Assembly (NCBI RefSeq): GCF_036231965.1
Contig: NZ_CP109499.1
Coordinates: forward strand, 1,674,001-1,738,000
Length of the DNA stretch: 64,000 bases
Origin: Streptomyces sp. NBC_01428
GTDB taxonomy: Bacteria; Actinomycetota; Actinomycetes; Streptomycetales; Streptomycetaceae
Direction of reading: 5' to 3'
Shown here: piece by piece, positions 56,834 through 64,000 of the stretch
Layout: every line of letters starts with the position of its first letter
Position numbering within the stretch: position 1 is the stretch's first letter
Program-made: the position numbers and the translations under genes
The notes under the pieces: model-generated
Database searches by the model: none
Told to the model about the DNA's origin: nothing
What the model saw: the letters and a program-made list of their open reading frames with translations, nothing else

Positions 56834-57885
56834 GAGACCCCGCTCTCCAGCCGCGCCACCTCGTCGCTGACCTCGTCGAGGTAGTCGGCCACCTCCGCGT
56901 AGGACTCGATGATCGACACCTCCACGTACGGCAGTCCGCTGCGCAGGCAGAACTCCTTGACGATGGGCTGGGCCTTGCGCAGGTTGGTGCGTGGCATCGA
57001 CGGGAACAGGTGGTGCTCGATCTGGTAGTTGAGGCCGCCGTAGAAGAAGTCGCTGAACCGGCTGGGCTTGAGGTTGCGGGAGGTGACGACCTGGCGGGTG
57101 AGCCAGTCCAGGTCCTCCTTCTCCCCGTCGCGGACCGGCATGCCCTTGTGGTTCGGGGCGAACATCAGGCCCATGTAGAAGCCGAACACGGCCTGGTGGA
57201 GCGCGAGGAACGCGATCGCCTTGCCGGGCGGCAGGACGTAGAAGAGCGCGGCGACGTAGAGCACCAGGTGCAGGGTGATGACGGTGAGTTCGGACTTCTT
57301 GTACTTGGTGAGCGCGCCCCTGCTCGCGGCCACGTAGCCCGACATGTGCAGGCGCAGGCCTTCCAGTGTGATCAGGACGAAGAACATCCAGGACTGGTGG
57401 CGGACCACGAACCGCTGGAACGGTGTGGTGCGTTTGATCCGGTCCCCGGCCTCGAAGATGACCTGCCGGCGCAGGATGTCGGGGTCCATCGAGAGGTGGT
57501 TGGGGAAGTTGTGGTGGGCCGTGTGGTGCTTGACCCACCAGCCGAAGCTGACGCCGGTGAGCAGGTTGCCGTGCACATAGCCGATGATGTTGCTGGCCTT
57601 GCGGGTCCGGACGATCTGCCGGTGGCCCGCGTCATGGCCGACCAGGTCGGTCTGGCCGAACATCAGGCCGAGGAAGACGGCCACGGCCAGCTGCCACCAG
57701 GAGTCTCCCAGCAGCGCGAACGCCGTCCAGCCGGCCGCGAGGAGAAGGAAGTTGAAGGCGATCTTGTAGACGTACCAGCTGGGGCGGGTGTCCATCAGGC
57801 CGGCGTCCTTGACGAGCCGGGTGATCTCCTCCAGCGTGCCGGAGCCCTCGGCGTCCCGTAGTCCCCGCTCGTTGACGGTGGTCAT
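56830..57885 (-). CDS. Membrane fatty-acid desaturase
   Basis: 351 residues with four to six membrane helices and the three histidine boxes of the diiron desaturases: HDAGH (84-88), HHTAHH (120-125) and QIEHHLFP near residue 290. The Gln in the third box is typical of acyl-CoA/acyl-lipid desaturases of the DesA3/front-end type. It would insert a double bond in the chain made by the neighbouring ketosynthases, on ACP, CoA or lipid. Electron donors are not encoded next to it, apart from a flavin reductase. The ATG overlaps the diiron gene stop (ATGA). Confidence 0.92.
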   Translation of the reverse strand: MTTVNERGLRDAEGSGTLEEITRLVKDAGLMDTRPSWYVYKIAFNFLLLAAGWTAFALLGDSWWQLAVAVFLGLMFGQTDLVGHDAGHRQIVRTRKASNIIGYVHGNLLTGVSFGWWVKHHTAHHNFPNHLSMDPDILRRQVIFEAGDRIKRTTPFQRFVVRHQSWMFFVLITLEGLRLHMSGYVAASRGALTKYKKSELTVITLHLVLYVAALFYVLPPGKAIAFLALHQAVFGFYMGLMFAPNHKGMPVRDGEKEDLDWLTRQVVTSRNLKPSRFSDFFYGGLNYQIEHHLFPSMPRTNLRKAQPIVKEFCLRSGLPYVEVSIIESYAEVADYLDEVSDEVARLESGVS

Positions 57886-58865
57886 ATCGCTTCCTCCAGG
57901 CCCATGTAGAGGAGACGCTTGCGCTGCATGGACTCGGACCACTCGTGAGCCGTCCCCACCCGTTCCTCGACGGTGGTGTCGACGAGACGGCGGCCCGGCC
58001 AGATCTCGTAGTCGCCGGCGAGGTCGCGGTGCGCGTCCAGGCCCTTCTGGAAGAGGGTCTCGCGGCGCAGCGTCATCTCCGTGGCGGGCAGGTTCTCCCA
58101 CAACTTGCGGCCACGGGTGATCAGTTCGAGGATGCGTTCCTTGTCCTCGGGGTGCGCGAGGAGGTGTTCGCGGGCGACCGAGCTGCCGACGGTGAGGTGG
58201 CGGATCTCGTCGATGCCCGCGCCGCGCTCGACGTCGGCGGCGGCCGGGTCGAAGACGCGCCACTTGAGCTCGGAGAGCTGTGCGGCGGGAGCGAGGACGC
58301 CCTCGACGAGGATGGTCAGGACGACCACGCCCCCGATGAAGTCCTCCTGGTCGCGCAGGACTTCGAGGCCGAGGTTCTCCAGCGGCACGAGCACGGCGTC
58401 GCGGTCGGCGGCGGCGAGCCTGTCGATGGTGGTGAACAGGTCCTGCTGGGCGACGCCGAGGCTCAGCAGATGGTTGCGGAACACCATCGAGTGCCGGGCC
58501 TCGTCCATCAGCTGGGTGGTGTAGAACTCCATCGTCGCCGTGTCGGGCGCGAGGGCCACCATGTAGCCCAGCGCGCGCGTCGCCTTGTCCTCGGCGATGG
58601 AGCGGAACGCCAGTTCCTGGGTGAGCGCGTCGTTCAGCGGCCCGGGACGCCGGGTCACCTCGTGCGGTCGTACGTTCTCGTCGTGGCCGAGGACCTTGCC
58701 GCGCAGGGTGCCCTGCGGCACGGCGCGCAGCCAGTACTGCAAGTCGCATTCGGCGGCGGTCAGTTCGAGGGAGTTGGCGCCGTCGACCAGTGACGGTGCG
58801 TGGTCCCAGTCGGCTTCCGAGGGGATCGCGGAATCGGGGGCCGTCCCCGTGGTGGTGTCGGTCAT
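57882..58865 (-). CDS. Ferritin-like diiron protein, VlmB-like
   Basis: 327 residues, all helical. Iron-ligand motifs are visible: QELAFRSIAEDKATRALG, TTQLMDEARHSMVF (ExxH), FIGGVVVLTILVEGV and GAGIDEIRHL (second ExxH), the layout of R2-like ferritin-superfamily oxygenases. The ordering resembles VlmB of the valanimycin cluster, a diiron enzyme reported to oxidise an N-N intermediate to the azoxy group. The neighbours (aminotransferase, flavin reductase, membrane protein) fit N-oxidation chemistry. It starts 2 bp after the flavin reductase stop. An aldehyde- or acyl-oxidising diiron enzyme is the main alternative. Confidence 0.7.
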   Translation of the reverse strand: MTDTTTGTAPDSAIPSEADWDHAPSLVDGANSLELTAAECDLQYWLRAVPQGTLRGKVLGHDENVRPHEVTRRPGPLNDALTQELAFRSIAEDKATRALGYMVALAPDTATMEFYTTQLMDEARHSMVFRNHLLSLGVAQQDLFTTIDRLAAADRDAVLVPLENLGLEVLRDQEDFIGGVVVLTILVEGVLAPAAQLSELKWRVFDPAAADVERGAGIDEIRHLTVGSSVAREHLLAHPEDKERILELITRGRKLWENLPATEMTLRRETLFQKGLDAHRDLAGDYEIWPGRRLVDTTVEERVGTAHEWSESMQRKRLLYMGLEEAI

Positions 58866-58867
58866 GG

Positions 58868-59491
58868 TCAGCTCCGGGTCGTGTCGTCGGGCGGGGCGGC
58901 GGCCAGGGCGGTGGAGGCCGGGGCGGCGGGGGCCGGGAGCCGGTGCAGGGCTCCGGCGAAATTGACCAGCGGGACCTCCGCGGAACCGAGCCGGGCGTCG
59001 GTCACCAGGCCGAGGACCAGCTCGTGGTCACCGGTCGGCACGGTGCGTGTCACCCGGCACTGCAGCCAGCCGACGGCGCCACCGAGCAGCGGCACCCCGT
59101 CGGCGGTGTGCCCCGCCCAGACGCCACGGCCGGGGCGGGTGAGCCCCTCGCCCCGGTCGGAGCGGGCGAAGTGCCGTGCGAGGGGGTCCTGTTGGCTGCC
59201 CAGGACGTTGACGGCGAAGGTGCCGGCCGCCAGCAGGGCGGCGAGGCCCTGGCTGTCCCGGCGCAGGGCGACCGAGACCATGGGCGGCTTCATGGAGGCG
59301 AGCGTCAGGGTGCTGACGGTGACCCCGTGGGTGCCCTCGTCGCGGCTGCACGTCAGGACGGTCACCCCGGTGGCGAACTTCCGGGTGGTGGCGCGGACGG
59401 AGGCGGTGCGGCTGCCGGGCGGCCAGTAGGCGGCCGCGGTGTGCGGACGCGCGGAGGCCGCGCTCTCCGAGGTCGTGCTCGGGGACGTCAT
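58868..59491 (-). CDS. Flavin reductase domain protein (FMN reductase of two-component monooxygenase)
   Basis: 207 residues. The FMN-binding split-barrel is recognisable (RKFATGVTVLTCSRDEGTHGVTVSTLTLASMKPPMVSVALRR, FAVNVLGSQQDPLARHFA, GDHELVLGLV). Such enzymes supply reduced flavin to a partner oxygenase; in azoxy pathways VlmR serves the N-hydroxylase VlmH. No flavin monooxygenase partner is inside the window and it may lie upstream, past 64 kb. The 25-residue N-terminus is disordered. The ATG overlaps the membrane-protein stop (ATGA). Confidence 0.88.
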   Translation of the reverse strand: MTSPSTTSESAASARPHTAAAYWPPGSRTASVRATTRKFATGVTVLTCSRDEGTHGVTVSTLTLASMKPPMVSVALRRDSQGLAALLAAGTFAVNVLGSQQDPLARHFARSDRGEGLTRPGRGVWAGHTADGVPLLGGAVGWLQCRVTRTVPTGDHELVLGLVTDARLGSAEVPLVNFAGALHRLPAPAAPASTALAAAPPDDTTRS

Positions 59492-59982
59492 GGCGTCGGC
59501 CTCGCGTCGAGCTGCTCGATGAGGCGGGTGCCGTCGGCGGCGGAGGCGGCGAACTCGGACCGGAAGCGCTGGAACGCCGGGTCGGCCACCGGTTCGAAGT
59601 CCAGGCCGAAGGGCTTGAGGAAGTTGCCGAACAGGGCGCGGTCGCCGAAGAGATGGATGGGCAGGACGAGCAGCGCCCACTCCGGGCCGGCCAGCCAGAT
59701 CCAGGCGAGCGCGACGATCGTCTGCGTGGCCAGGCTGTGCATCGTGTTGTAGAGGACGTAGTAGACCTTGGAGATCGCCTTGTCCTCGCTGCGGTGGTAG
59801 GCGATCGCGCCGGGGATGTACCCGATGAGGTCGATGTAGAGGAAGAGGGCCACGGCCGGCAGCCACCGCACCTCGGTGATGTGCGCGAAGAAGAAGCCGA
59901 CCGCGACGGCGAGGCCCACCGCGTACTCGACGCGGATCAGCCGGGAGGTGACGGGGGTGTCGAAAGCGTTCTTGGCATCCAT
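59488..59982 (-). CDS. Small polytopic membrane protein of the cluster, possible VlmO-like N-N bond enzyme
   Basis: 164 residues with about four membrane helices (VEYAVGLAVAVGFFFAHIT, WLPAVALFLYIDLIGYIPGAIAYH, MHSLATQTIVALAWIWLAG, WALLVLPIHLFGDRALFG). Polar residues sit within or at the ends of helices (AYHRSEDK, YNTMHS, LPIHLFGDR), an arrangement that could bind metal. I cannot name the family with certainty. Its place beside a VlmB-like gene recalls VlmO, the membrane protein linked to N-N bond formation in valanimycin; that is inference. It is translationally coupled on both sides (TGATG and ATGA). Confidence 0.6.
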   Translation of the reverse strand: MDAKNAFDTPVTSRLIRVEYAVGLAVAVGFFFAHITEVRWLPAVALFLYIDLIGYIPGAIAYHRSEDKAISKVYYVLYNTMHSLATQTIVALAWIWLAGPEWALLVLPIHLFGDRALFGNFLKPFGLDFEPVADPAFQRFRSEFAASAADGTRLIEQLDARPTP

Positions 59983-60542
59983 CAGACGGCTCCCGCGGGG
60001 ATCGCGGTGGGTGCGGCGTCGCCGGTCCGCAGCTCCGCGGCGCGCTCGCGGGCCAGTTCGACGGCCCGCACGAGTGCCTCGTCGCCGACGACCTCGGCCT
60101 TGGCGAACAGGCTGGTGACGACCACGCCGATCGTCTCGCGGAACACCCGTTCCGCCACCGGGTCGAGAATGCCCGCGAGGCTCGGGATGCCGAAGTCGAA
60201 CTCGGTGAAGAAGTCGATCAGGCTGTCCTCGCCGTCGGCGCGCACCCGCCAGGTGCCGGTGAACTCGGCGAAGTCCCCGTCAATCTGGGTGAAGGCGATG
60301 GTCAGGCCGGCGCGGTCGAAGGTGTCGGTCTCGCTCCAGCGCAGGATGCCGTTGCGGAAGTACACCTCCCAGTCGCTGTGTTCCTCGGCCGCGCCGCCCG
60401 GCGTTCCGGAGGCTGCCCGGTCGACCGTCACCGACCGTACGACCGGGGAGAGTTCGGGATAGCTGGCGAAGTCCTTCACGCGGTCGAACGCATCGGCGGG
60501 TGCGACGGCGACCGCGCGGATCGTGACCTGTGCGCTGCGCAT
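59982..60542 (-). CDS. SRPBCC/cyclase-like protein
   Basis: 186 residues with a START/Bet v1-like fold (MRSAQVTIRAVAVAPADAF, DRVKDFASYPELSPVVRSVT, then LIDFFTEFDFGIPSLAGILDPVAERVF). These proteins hold hydrophobic ligands and include polyketide cyclases and coenzyme Q-binding-type proteins. In this operon it could chaperone an acyl amine or aldehyde. It starts 2 bp after the aminotransferase stop. No catalytic residues can be assigned. Confidence 0.8.
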   Translation of the reverse strand: MRSAQVTIRAVAVAPADAFDRVKDFASYPELSPVVRSVTVDRAASGTPGGAAEEHSDWEVYFRNGILRWSETDTFDRAGLTIAFTQIDGDFAEFTGTWRVRADGEDSLIDFFTEFDFGIPSLAGILDPVAERVFRETIGVVVTSLFAKAEVVGDEALVRAVELARERAAELRTGDAAPTAIPAGAV

Positions 60543-60544
60543 GG

Positions 60545-61831
60545 TCAGGCACCTCCTGAGGTCGGTGTGTAGCGGGCGGCCTGGGTCCGGCAGGCGCGGT
60601 CCAACGCCTCGTAGAGGAACTCCAGGTCCGTGCTGTCGAGCACGGCGGGCGGGGTGAGGCGCAGGACCAGATGGGAGTTGAGCGAGTGGTTGGCGATGAC
60701 TCCGTGCTGGATCAGCTCGATGAGCAGGTCCCCGGCCGGGCCGGGCTCGGCGAACTCGATGCCGAGCATCAGCCCGCGTCCGCGCACCTCGCGGACCACT
60801 TCGCCGAAGTGGCCGGTGACGATGGAGCGGAGCCGGGTGAGGATCTCCTCGCCGAGCGTCCTGGAGCGGGTGACGAGGTCGTTGTCCTTGATCGCCTCGA
60901 TGGCCCCGCGGGCGGCGGCCATGGCGAGCGGCGCCCCGGAGAAGGTGGAGGTGTGCAGGTACGGGTCCTGGTCGAAGGCCTTGAACACCGCCGGGGTGGC
61001 CACGACCGCCGACACGGGGACGACACCGCCGCTGAGCCCCTTGCCGACGAGCAGGATGTCCGGCACCACGCCCTCGGCGTCCGCGCCCCACCAGGTGCCG
61101 AGCCGTCCGAGGCCCGTCTGGATCTCGTCCAGCACGAGCAGGGCGTCGAACTCCTCGCAGAGCGCCGCGACCTGGGTCAGGTATCCGGCCGGCGGTATGA
61201 CCACTCCGGCCTCGCCCTGCACCGGTTCCACGAAGACGCAGCCCTCGCCCGGGATGCGGGCGAGCACGGCGCGCAGGGCTTCCGCGTCCCCGTACGGCAC
61301 GTGGGCCGTGTCGGGCAGCAGGGGGCGGAACGGGTCCTGGAAGAGGCTCTTCCCGGTGAGCGACAGGGCGCCCATCGTCTTGCCGTGGTATCCGCCGTGG
61401 GTGGCGACGAGCCGCGTCCGGCCGCGGGTGCGGGCCAGTTTGATCGCCGTCTCGACCGCCTCGGCGCCGGAGCCGGCGAAGTGGACGCGGCTCAGGCCCT
61501 CCGGTACGACGGACACCAGGGCGTCGGCGGCCAGCGCGGCCTGCGGCTCCAGGAAGATGCGGGTGGCGACGGGGTGGGTGTGCAGTTGTTCGGCCACCCG
61601 GCGGATGACGGCGGGATGCCGCGCTCCGGTCAGGAAGACCCCGTAGCCGCCGCAGTTGAGAAAGCGGCGTCCGTCGCTGGTGGTGACCCATGCTCCTTCG
61701 GAGGCGACCTCGACATGGCCGCCGAACATCTCGCCGAGGGTGGCACGGCCCTTGCTGAGCCGGCTGCGGTAGAGCCGCCCGAGTTCGTGGCGGTCCGGCA
61801 GAACGTCCGGTGCGAGTGGGGTGATCGTCAC
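60545..61831 (-). CDS. Class III PLP-dependent aminotransferase
   Basis: 428 residues, fold type I. Cofactor-binding motifs: GSGAEAVETAIKLAR (phosphate cup), LLVLDEIQTGLGRLG (Asp to the pyridine N) and LLVGKGLSGGVVPVSAV (Schiff-base Lys), with THGGYHGKTMGALSLTG. The class converts aldehydes or ketones to amines with an amino donor, for example omega-transaminases. Here it probably turns a fatty aldehyde into the fatty amine that would be N-oxidised. The start is GTG. It lies 9 bp after the acyl-CoA-dehydrogenase-like gene. Confidence 0.92.
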   Translation of the reverse strand: MTITPLAPDVLPDRHELGRLYRSRLSKGRATLGEMFGGHVEVASEGAWVTTSDGRRFLNCGGYGVFLTGARHPAVIRRVAEQLHTHPVATRIFLEPQAALAADALVSVVPEGLSRVHFAGSGAEAVETAIKLARTRGRTRLVATHGGYHGKTMGALSLTGKSLFQDPFRPLLPDTAHVPYGDAEALRAVLARIPGEGCVFVEPVQGEAGVVIPPAGYLTQVAALCEEFDALLVLDEIQTGLGRLGTWWGADAEGVVPDILLVGKGLSGGVVPVSAVVATPAVFKAFDQDPYLHTSTFSGAPLAMAAARGAIEAIKDNDLVTRSRTLGEEILTRLRSIVTGHFGEVVREVRGRGLMLGIEFAEPGPAGDLLIELIQHGVIANHSLNSHLVLRLTPPAVLDSTDLEFLYEALDRACRTQAARYTPTSGGA

Positions 61832-61840
61832 GGTGCCTCC

Positions 61841-62977
61841 TCAGGCCAGCCGAAGCGGCTTGCCCGCCACGTGTTCGAGGAACGGGCCCTGGAAGCTCGT
61901 GCGGGACGGCGGGTGGAAGGTCAGCCCGTGCGAGACCGCGGCAAGGTAGGCGACGTCGGAGGAGGTGATGAAGGCCATGCCGCCCAGCAGCTCCACGGCG
62001 CGGTTCACCGTCTCGCCGAGCGCGTCCTGGACCGCGTAGCGCGCCACCAGGGTCTTCGCGAGCGCCTCGTTGCCCCGCTCGCCGTCCATCACCATCCGGG
62101 CGACGCCTTCGAGGAGCAGGTTCGCGGTCTCCAGCTTGGCGATCAGGTTCGCCCGGTCCGACTCGCCGCCGCGGCCCGACCGGTACAGGCGTTCCACCAG
62201 CGCGGAGACCATCCCCACGTACGCGGCGGAGATGAGCAGTTCGAACCAGATGAACCCGACGGTCTGCAGTTCGTCGAGCTCGCCGGCCTCCCCGAGTTCG
62301 GTCCGCATGATCAGCTGTTCGTCGACGAACACGTCCGTCAGGCGCACCTCGTTGCTCTCGGCGCCCGCCAGCGCCCAGCTCTGCCAGAAGGGGTGGCTGG
62401 TGATGCCGTCGGTCTGGCGCGGCACGAGCAGCACCGCCATCTCGGAACCCCCGTCGGGCGTCGGCAGCGCCACGCTCGCCGTCAGGAGGTCCATCGACCG
62501 GGAGAGGCTGCACGGCTTCTTCGAGCCGTTGATGACGAACCCGCCCTCCGCCTGTTCCGCCCGCATGGTCGGCGTGAGGATGCCCTGCGAGGGCTTCCCC
62601 TCGGCGAACCCGGAGGCGACCAGGAGGTTCTGCTCGGCGATGCCCTCGAGCAGCGCCCACTCCATGCCGCTGCTCTTGATGGAGTCGGCCAGGGTGAAGA
62701 GGGTGGCCACGGAGAAGTGGTGCATCGTGGTGGCGACGGCCAGCGAGGGAGAGACGGCGCCGATGGCCCGTACGACGGCGAGCGCCTGGAGCGGGTCCGC
62801 GCCGGCACCCTGGTACTCCTTGGGGATCACCAGCCCCGGGCCCTTGGCGGTGCGGAAGTGGGTGACGCCGGGGCTCTCCGGCTTCTCCAGATCGGCGAGC
62901 GGAATGTCATCGAGGTTCTTGAGCAGGCCGGGCAGATAGCTCTCGCAGATCTCCCGAGCCGCGTCCAGGGAACGCAT
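61841..62977 (-). CDS. Acyl-CoA dehydrogenase-like flavoprotein
   Basis: 378 residues. ACAD domains are recognisable: helical N-terminus with ARE.CESYLPGLLKN and GLVIPKEYQGAGADPLQALAVVRAIG, the beta domain with GGFVINGSKKPCSLSRSMDLLTA, and the C-terminal helical domain with VNRAVELLGGMAFITSSDVAYLAAVSHGL. The FAD-contact TxR and the usual catalytic Glu region are not clear to me, so it may be an N- or C-oxidising member, such as a flavin monooxygenase of the ACAD fold, rather than a beta-oxidation enzyme. The ATG has AGGA 4 nt upstream. The preceding 115-bp gap has short GGGGATAC repeats. Confidence 0.85.
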   Translation of the reverse strand: MRSLDAAREICESYLPGLLKNLDDIPLADLEKPESPGVTHFRTAKGPGLVIPKEYQGAGADPLQALAVVRAIGAVSPSLAVATTMHHFSVATLFTLADSIKSSGMEWALLEGIAEQNLLVASGFAEGKPSQGILTPTMRAEQAEGGFVINGSKKPCSLSRSMDLLTASVALPTPDGGSEMAVLLVPRQTDGITSHPFWQSWALAGAESNEVRLTDVFVDEQLIMRTELGEAGELDELQTVGFIWFELLISAAYVGMVSALVERLYRSGRGGESDRANLIAKLETANLLLEGVARMVMDGERGNEALAKTLVARYAVQDALGETVNRAVELLGGMAFITSSDVAYLAAVSHGLTFHPPSRTSFQGPFLEHVAGKPLRLA

Positions 62978-63092
62978 GGCTTCCTCAGGGTCGGTGGATG
63001 TTCGGAACGCGGGGGATGCAGGGACACGGGGCATGCAGGGGTACGCGACGCGGACGGGGACCGGGTCTTCGGGGATACGGGGATACGGGGAG

Positions 63093-64000
63093 TCAGCCGC
63101 GGTGGTCCGCCGGGGCCGGTGCTGCGGTGGCCGGCCGGCCACCGCCGAACACCGCCTCGCGGGGGCGCAGCCCCTGCACGCTGACGCTGACTCCCTGTAC
63201 GTGGGAGGTGCGCAGGATCGGGTAGTTGGCCTCGCCGAACACGCCGCCGGTCAGGCCCGTGCCGCCGTGGGTGGGCAGGTAGGGCAGGAACCCGATGTGC
63301 GAGTCGTTCACCTTCAGCAGCCCGCCCTTGGTGACCCGTGCGGTGAACCGGTCGATCACCGAACGGTCGTCGGCCCAGAGGGAGTTGCGCAGCCCGTACT
63401 CGTTGCTGTTGACCCAGTCGATGAACTTCTCCAGCAGTTCCTCGTCGTCGCCGTCGGCACGCGACGCGACGACCACGGGGAGCAGCGGGAAGAAGGTCTC
63501 GTGCGCCACCGCCCGTACGTCGCGGGCCCCGTCGAGGCCGCGGACCAGGACGACGGTGGGTTCGAGGAAGATGCCGGAGGAGTCGCGGGCGCCGTCGAGC
63601 TGCATGGCGTGGCCGCCGCAGACCAGTTCGGCGCCCGAGTCGAGGGCGTCCTGGAGGCAGGAGAAGAACTTCTCGTTCCGCAGCACCGGGGTGAGCAGGA
63701 CGTCCTCGTCGCCGGCGTGGCCCGGCTTCACCAGGGCGCTCTGGCGGGCGAGTTCGGCGGTGAGCGACTCGGCGATGTCGGGGTGGGCGAGCACCTGGTT
63801 GGGGATCATGCAGAGTTGTCCGGAGCCGTAGAAGCTCTCGGTGAGCGCTTCCGCGGCCAGTCGGACGTCGGCGTCCTTCCAGACCACCACCACGTCGTTG
63901 CCGGCGAGTTCGAGGATCGGCTTCTTGCCGGCGGCGACACAGCGCTCCTGGAACCGGATGCCGTTCTCGCTGCTGCCGAAGTACATGATGTCGTCGACGT
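63093..64000 (-). CDS. Aldehyde dehydrogenase superfamily protein, N-terminus outside window
   Basis: About 302 C-terminal residues are present; the 5' end lies past 64000. Motifs: PILELAGNDVVVV (catalytic-base Glu), YGSGQLCMIPNQ (nucleophile Cys), HETFFPLLPVV, and SNEYGLRNSLWADD. It oxidises an aldehyde to an acid, or in reverse reduces an acyl thioester to an aldehyde. In this cluster it could supply or remove the fatty aldehyde used by the aminotransferase. The last 20 residues are a disordered Ala/Pro tail. It is the most upstream gene seen of the cluster. Confidence 0.88.
   Translation of the reverse strand, partial: VDDIMYFGSSENGIRFQERCVAAGKKPILELAGNDVVVVWKDADVRLAAEALTESFYGSGQLCMIPNQVLAHPDIAESLTAELARQSALVKPGHAGDEDVLLTPVLRNEKFFSCLQDALDSGAELVCGGHAMQLDGARDSSGIFLEPTVVLVRGLDGARDVRAVAHETFFPLLPVVVASRADGDDEELLEKFIDWVNSNEYGLRNSLWADDRSVIDRFTARVTKGGLLKVNDSHIGFLPYLPTHGGTGLTGGVFGEANYPILRTSHVQGVSVSVQGLRPREAVFGGGRPATAAPAPADHRG

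Noticed and set aside
62978..63092. Short GGGGATAC/ACGGGG repeats between the ALDH and ACAD-like genes
   Set aside because: Only two or three imperfect units in a 115-bp gap; too little to call a regulatory or mobile element.

Overview
The window is a high-GC actinobacterial chromosome segment, almost certainly Streptomyces. Nearly all third codon positions are G or C, GTG and TTG starts are common, genes overlap by ATGA/GTGA or TGATG junctions, and the gene families are typical of the genus (DUF6777 lipoprotein, lipase maturation factor, Rpf-LysM-M23 protein, GlgA/GlgC pair, EmrB-type MFS pump with TetR). It carries about 50 genes. No insertion sequence, phage, integrase, CRISPR array or rRNA was seen.

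Left part (1-3.7 kb): the end of a PAS/GAF sensor-type gene, a DUF6777 lipoprotein and a lipase maturation factor homologue. From 3.7 to 12.6 kb there is one eight-gene minus-strand operon (ribose-type ABC importer, then L-fuconate dehydratase, SDR, aldo/keto reductase, L-rhamnose/L-fucose mutarotase and lactonase-type amidohydrolase). It is transcribed away from a divergent FadR/FCD-type GntR regulator, with a clear palindromic operator between them. The enzyme set matches the non-phosphorylating, oxidative L-fucose pathway.

From 12.9 to 23.8 kb a second minus-strand operon encodes a lipoprotein solute-binding protein, two CUT1 permeases, a GH5-like clan GH-A glycosidase, a secreted GH85 endo-beta-N-acetylglucosaminidase and a GH38 alpha-mannosidase. 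A divergent LacI regulator and several palindromic sites lie at its head. A fragment that looks like a GH29 alpha-L-fucosidase lies beyond lacI, and a secreted GH92 alpha-mannosidase with its own duplicated operator lies at 30.4-32.7 kb. Together these read as a locus for foraging N-glycans and fucose.

The middle (24-48 kb) is mostly housekeeping or species-core genes: amidase, a 57-aa orphan peptide, a PhnZ-like HD protein, a zinc-ribbon SDR, a WS/DGAT-like acyltransferase, glgC and glgA, an Fe-S protein, an EamA-type transporter, the Rpf-like wall hydrolase, 6-phosphogluconate dehydrogenase, panD with a GNAT and an Asp/Glu-racemase-like gene, a class III alkylsulfatase and a diacylglycerol-kinase-like enzyme. 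Beside the last gene is a tRNA-like sequence whose anticodon loop is replaced by a GNRA tetraloop.

From 48 to 53.7 kb there is a TetR/MFS pair with duplicated operators, a MmgE/PrpD fusion protein and an SGNH hydrolase. A strong bidirectional hairpin separates these from 53.8-64 kb, a tightly coupled minus-strand biosynthetic cluster that runs off the window. It contains an aldehyde dehydrogenase, an acyl-CoA-dehydrogenase-like protein, a class III aminotransferase, two SRPBCC proteins, a small membrane protein, a flavin reductase, a VlmB-like diiron protein, a fatty-acid desaturase, KAS III, ACP and KAS II. The combination suggests an unsaturated aliphatic amine that is N-oxidised, possibly to an azoxy or related N-N/N-O group. 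This is the most interesting part of the window.
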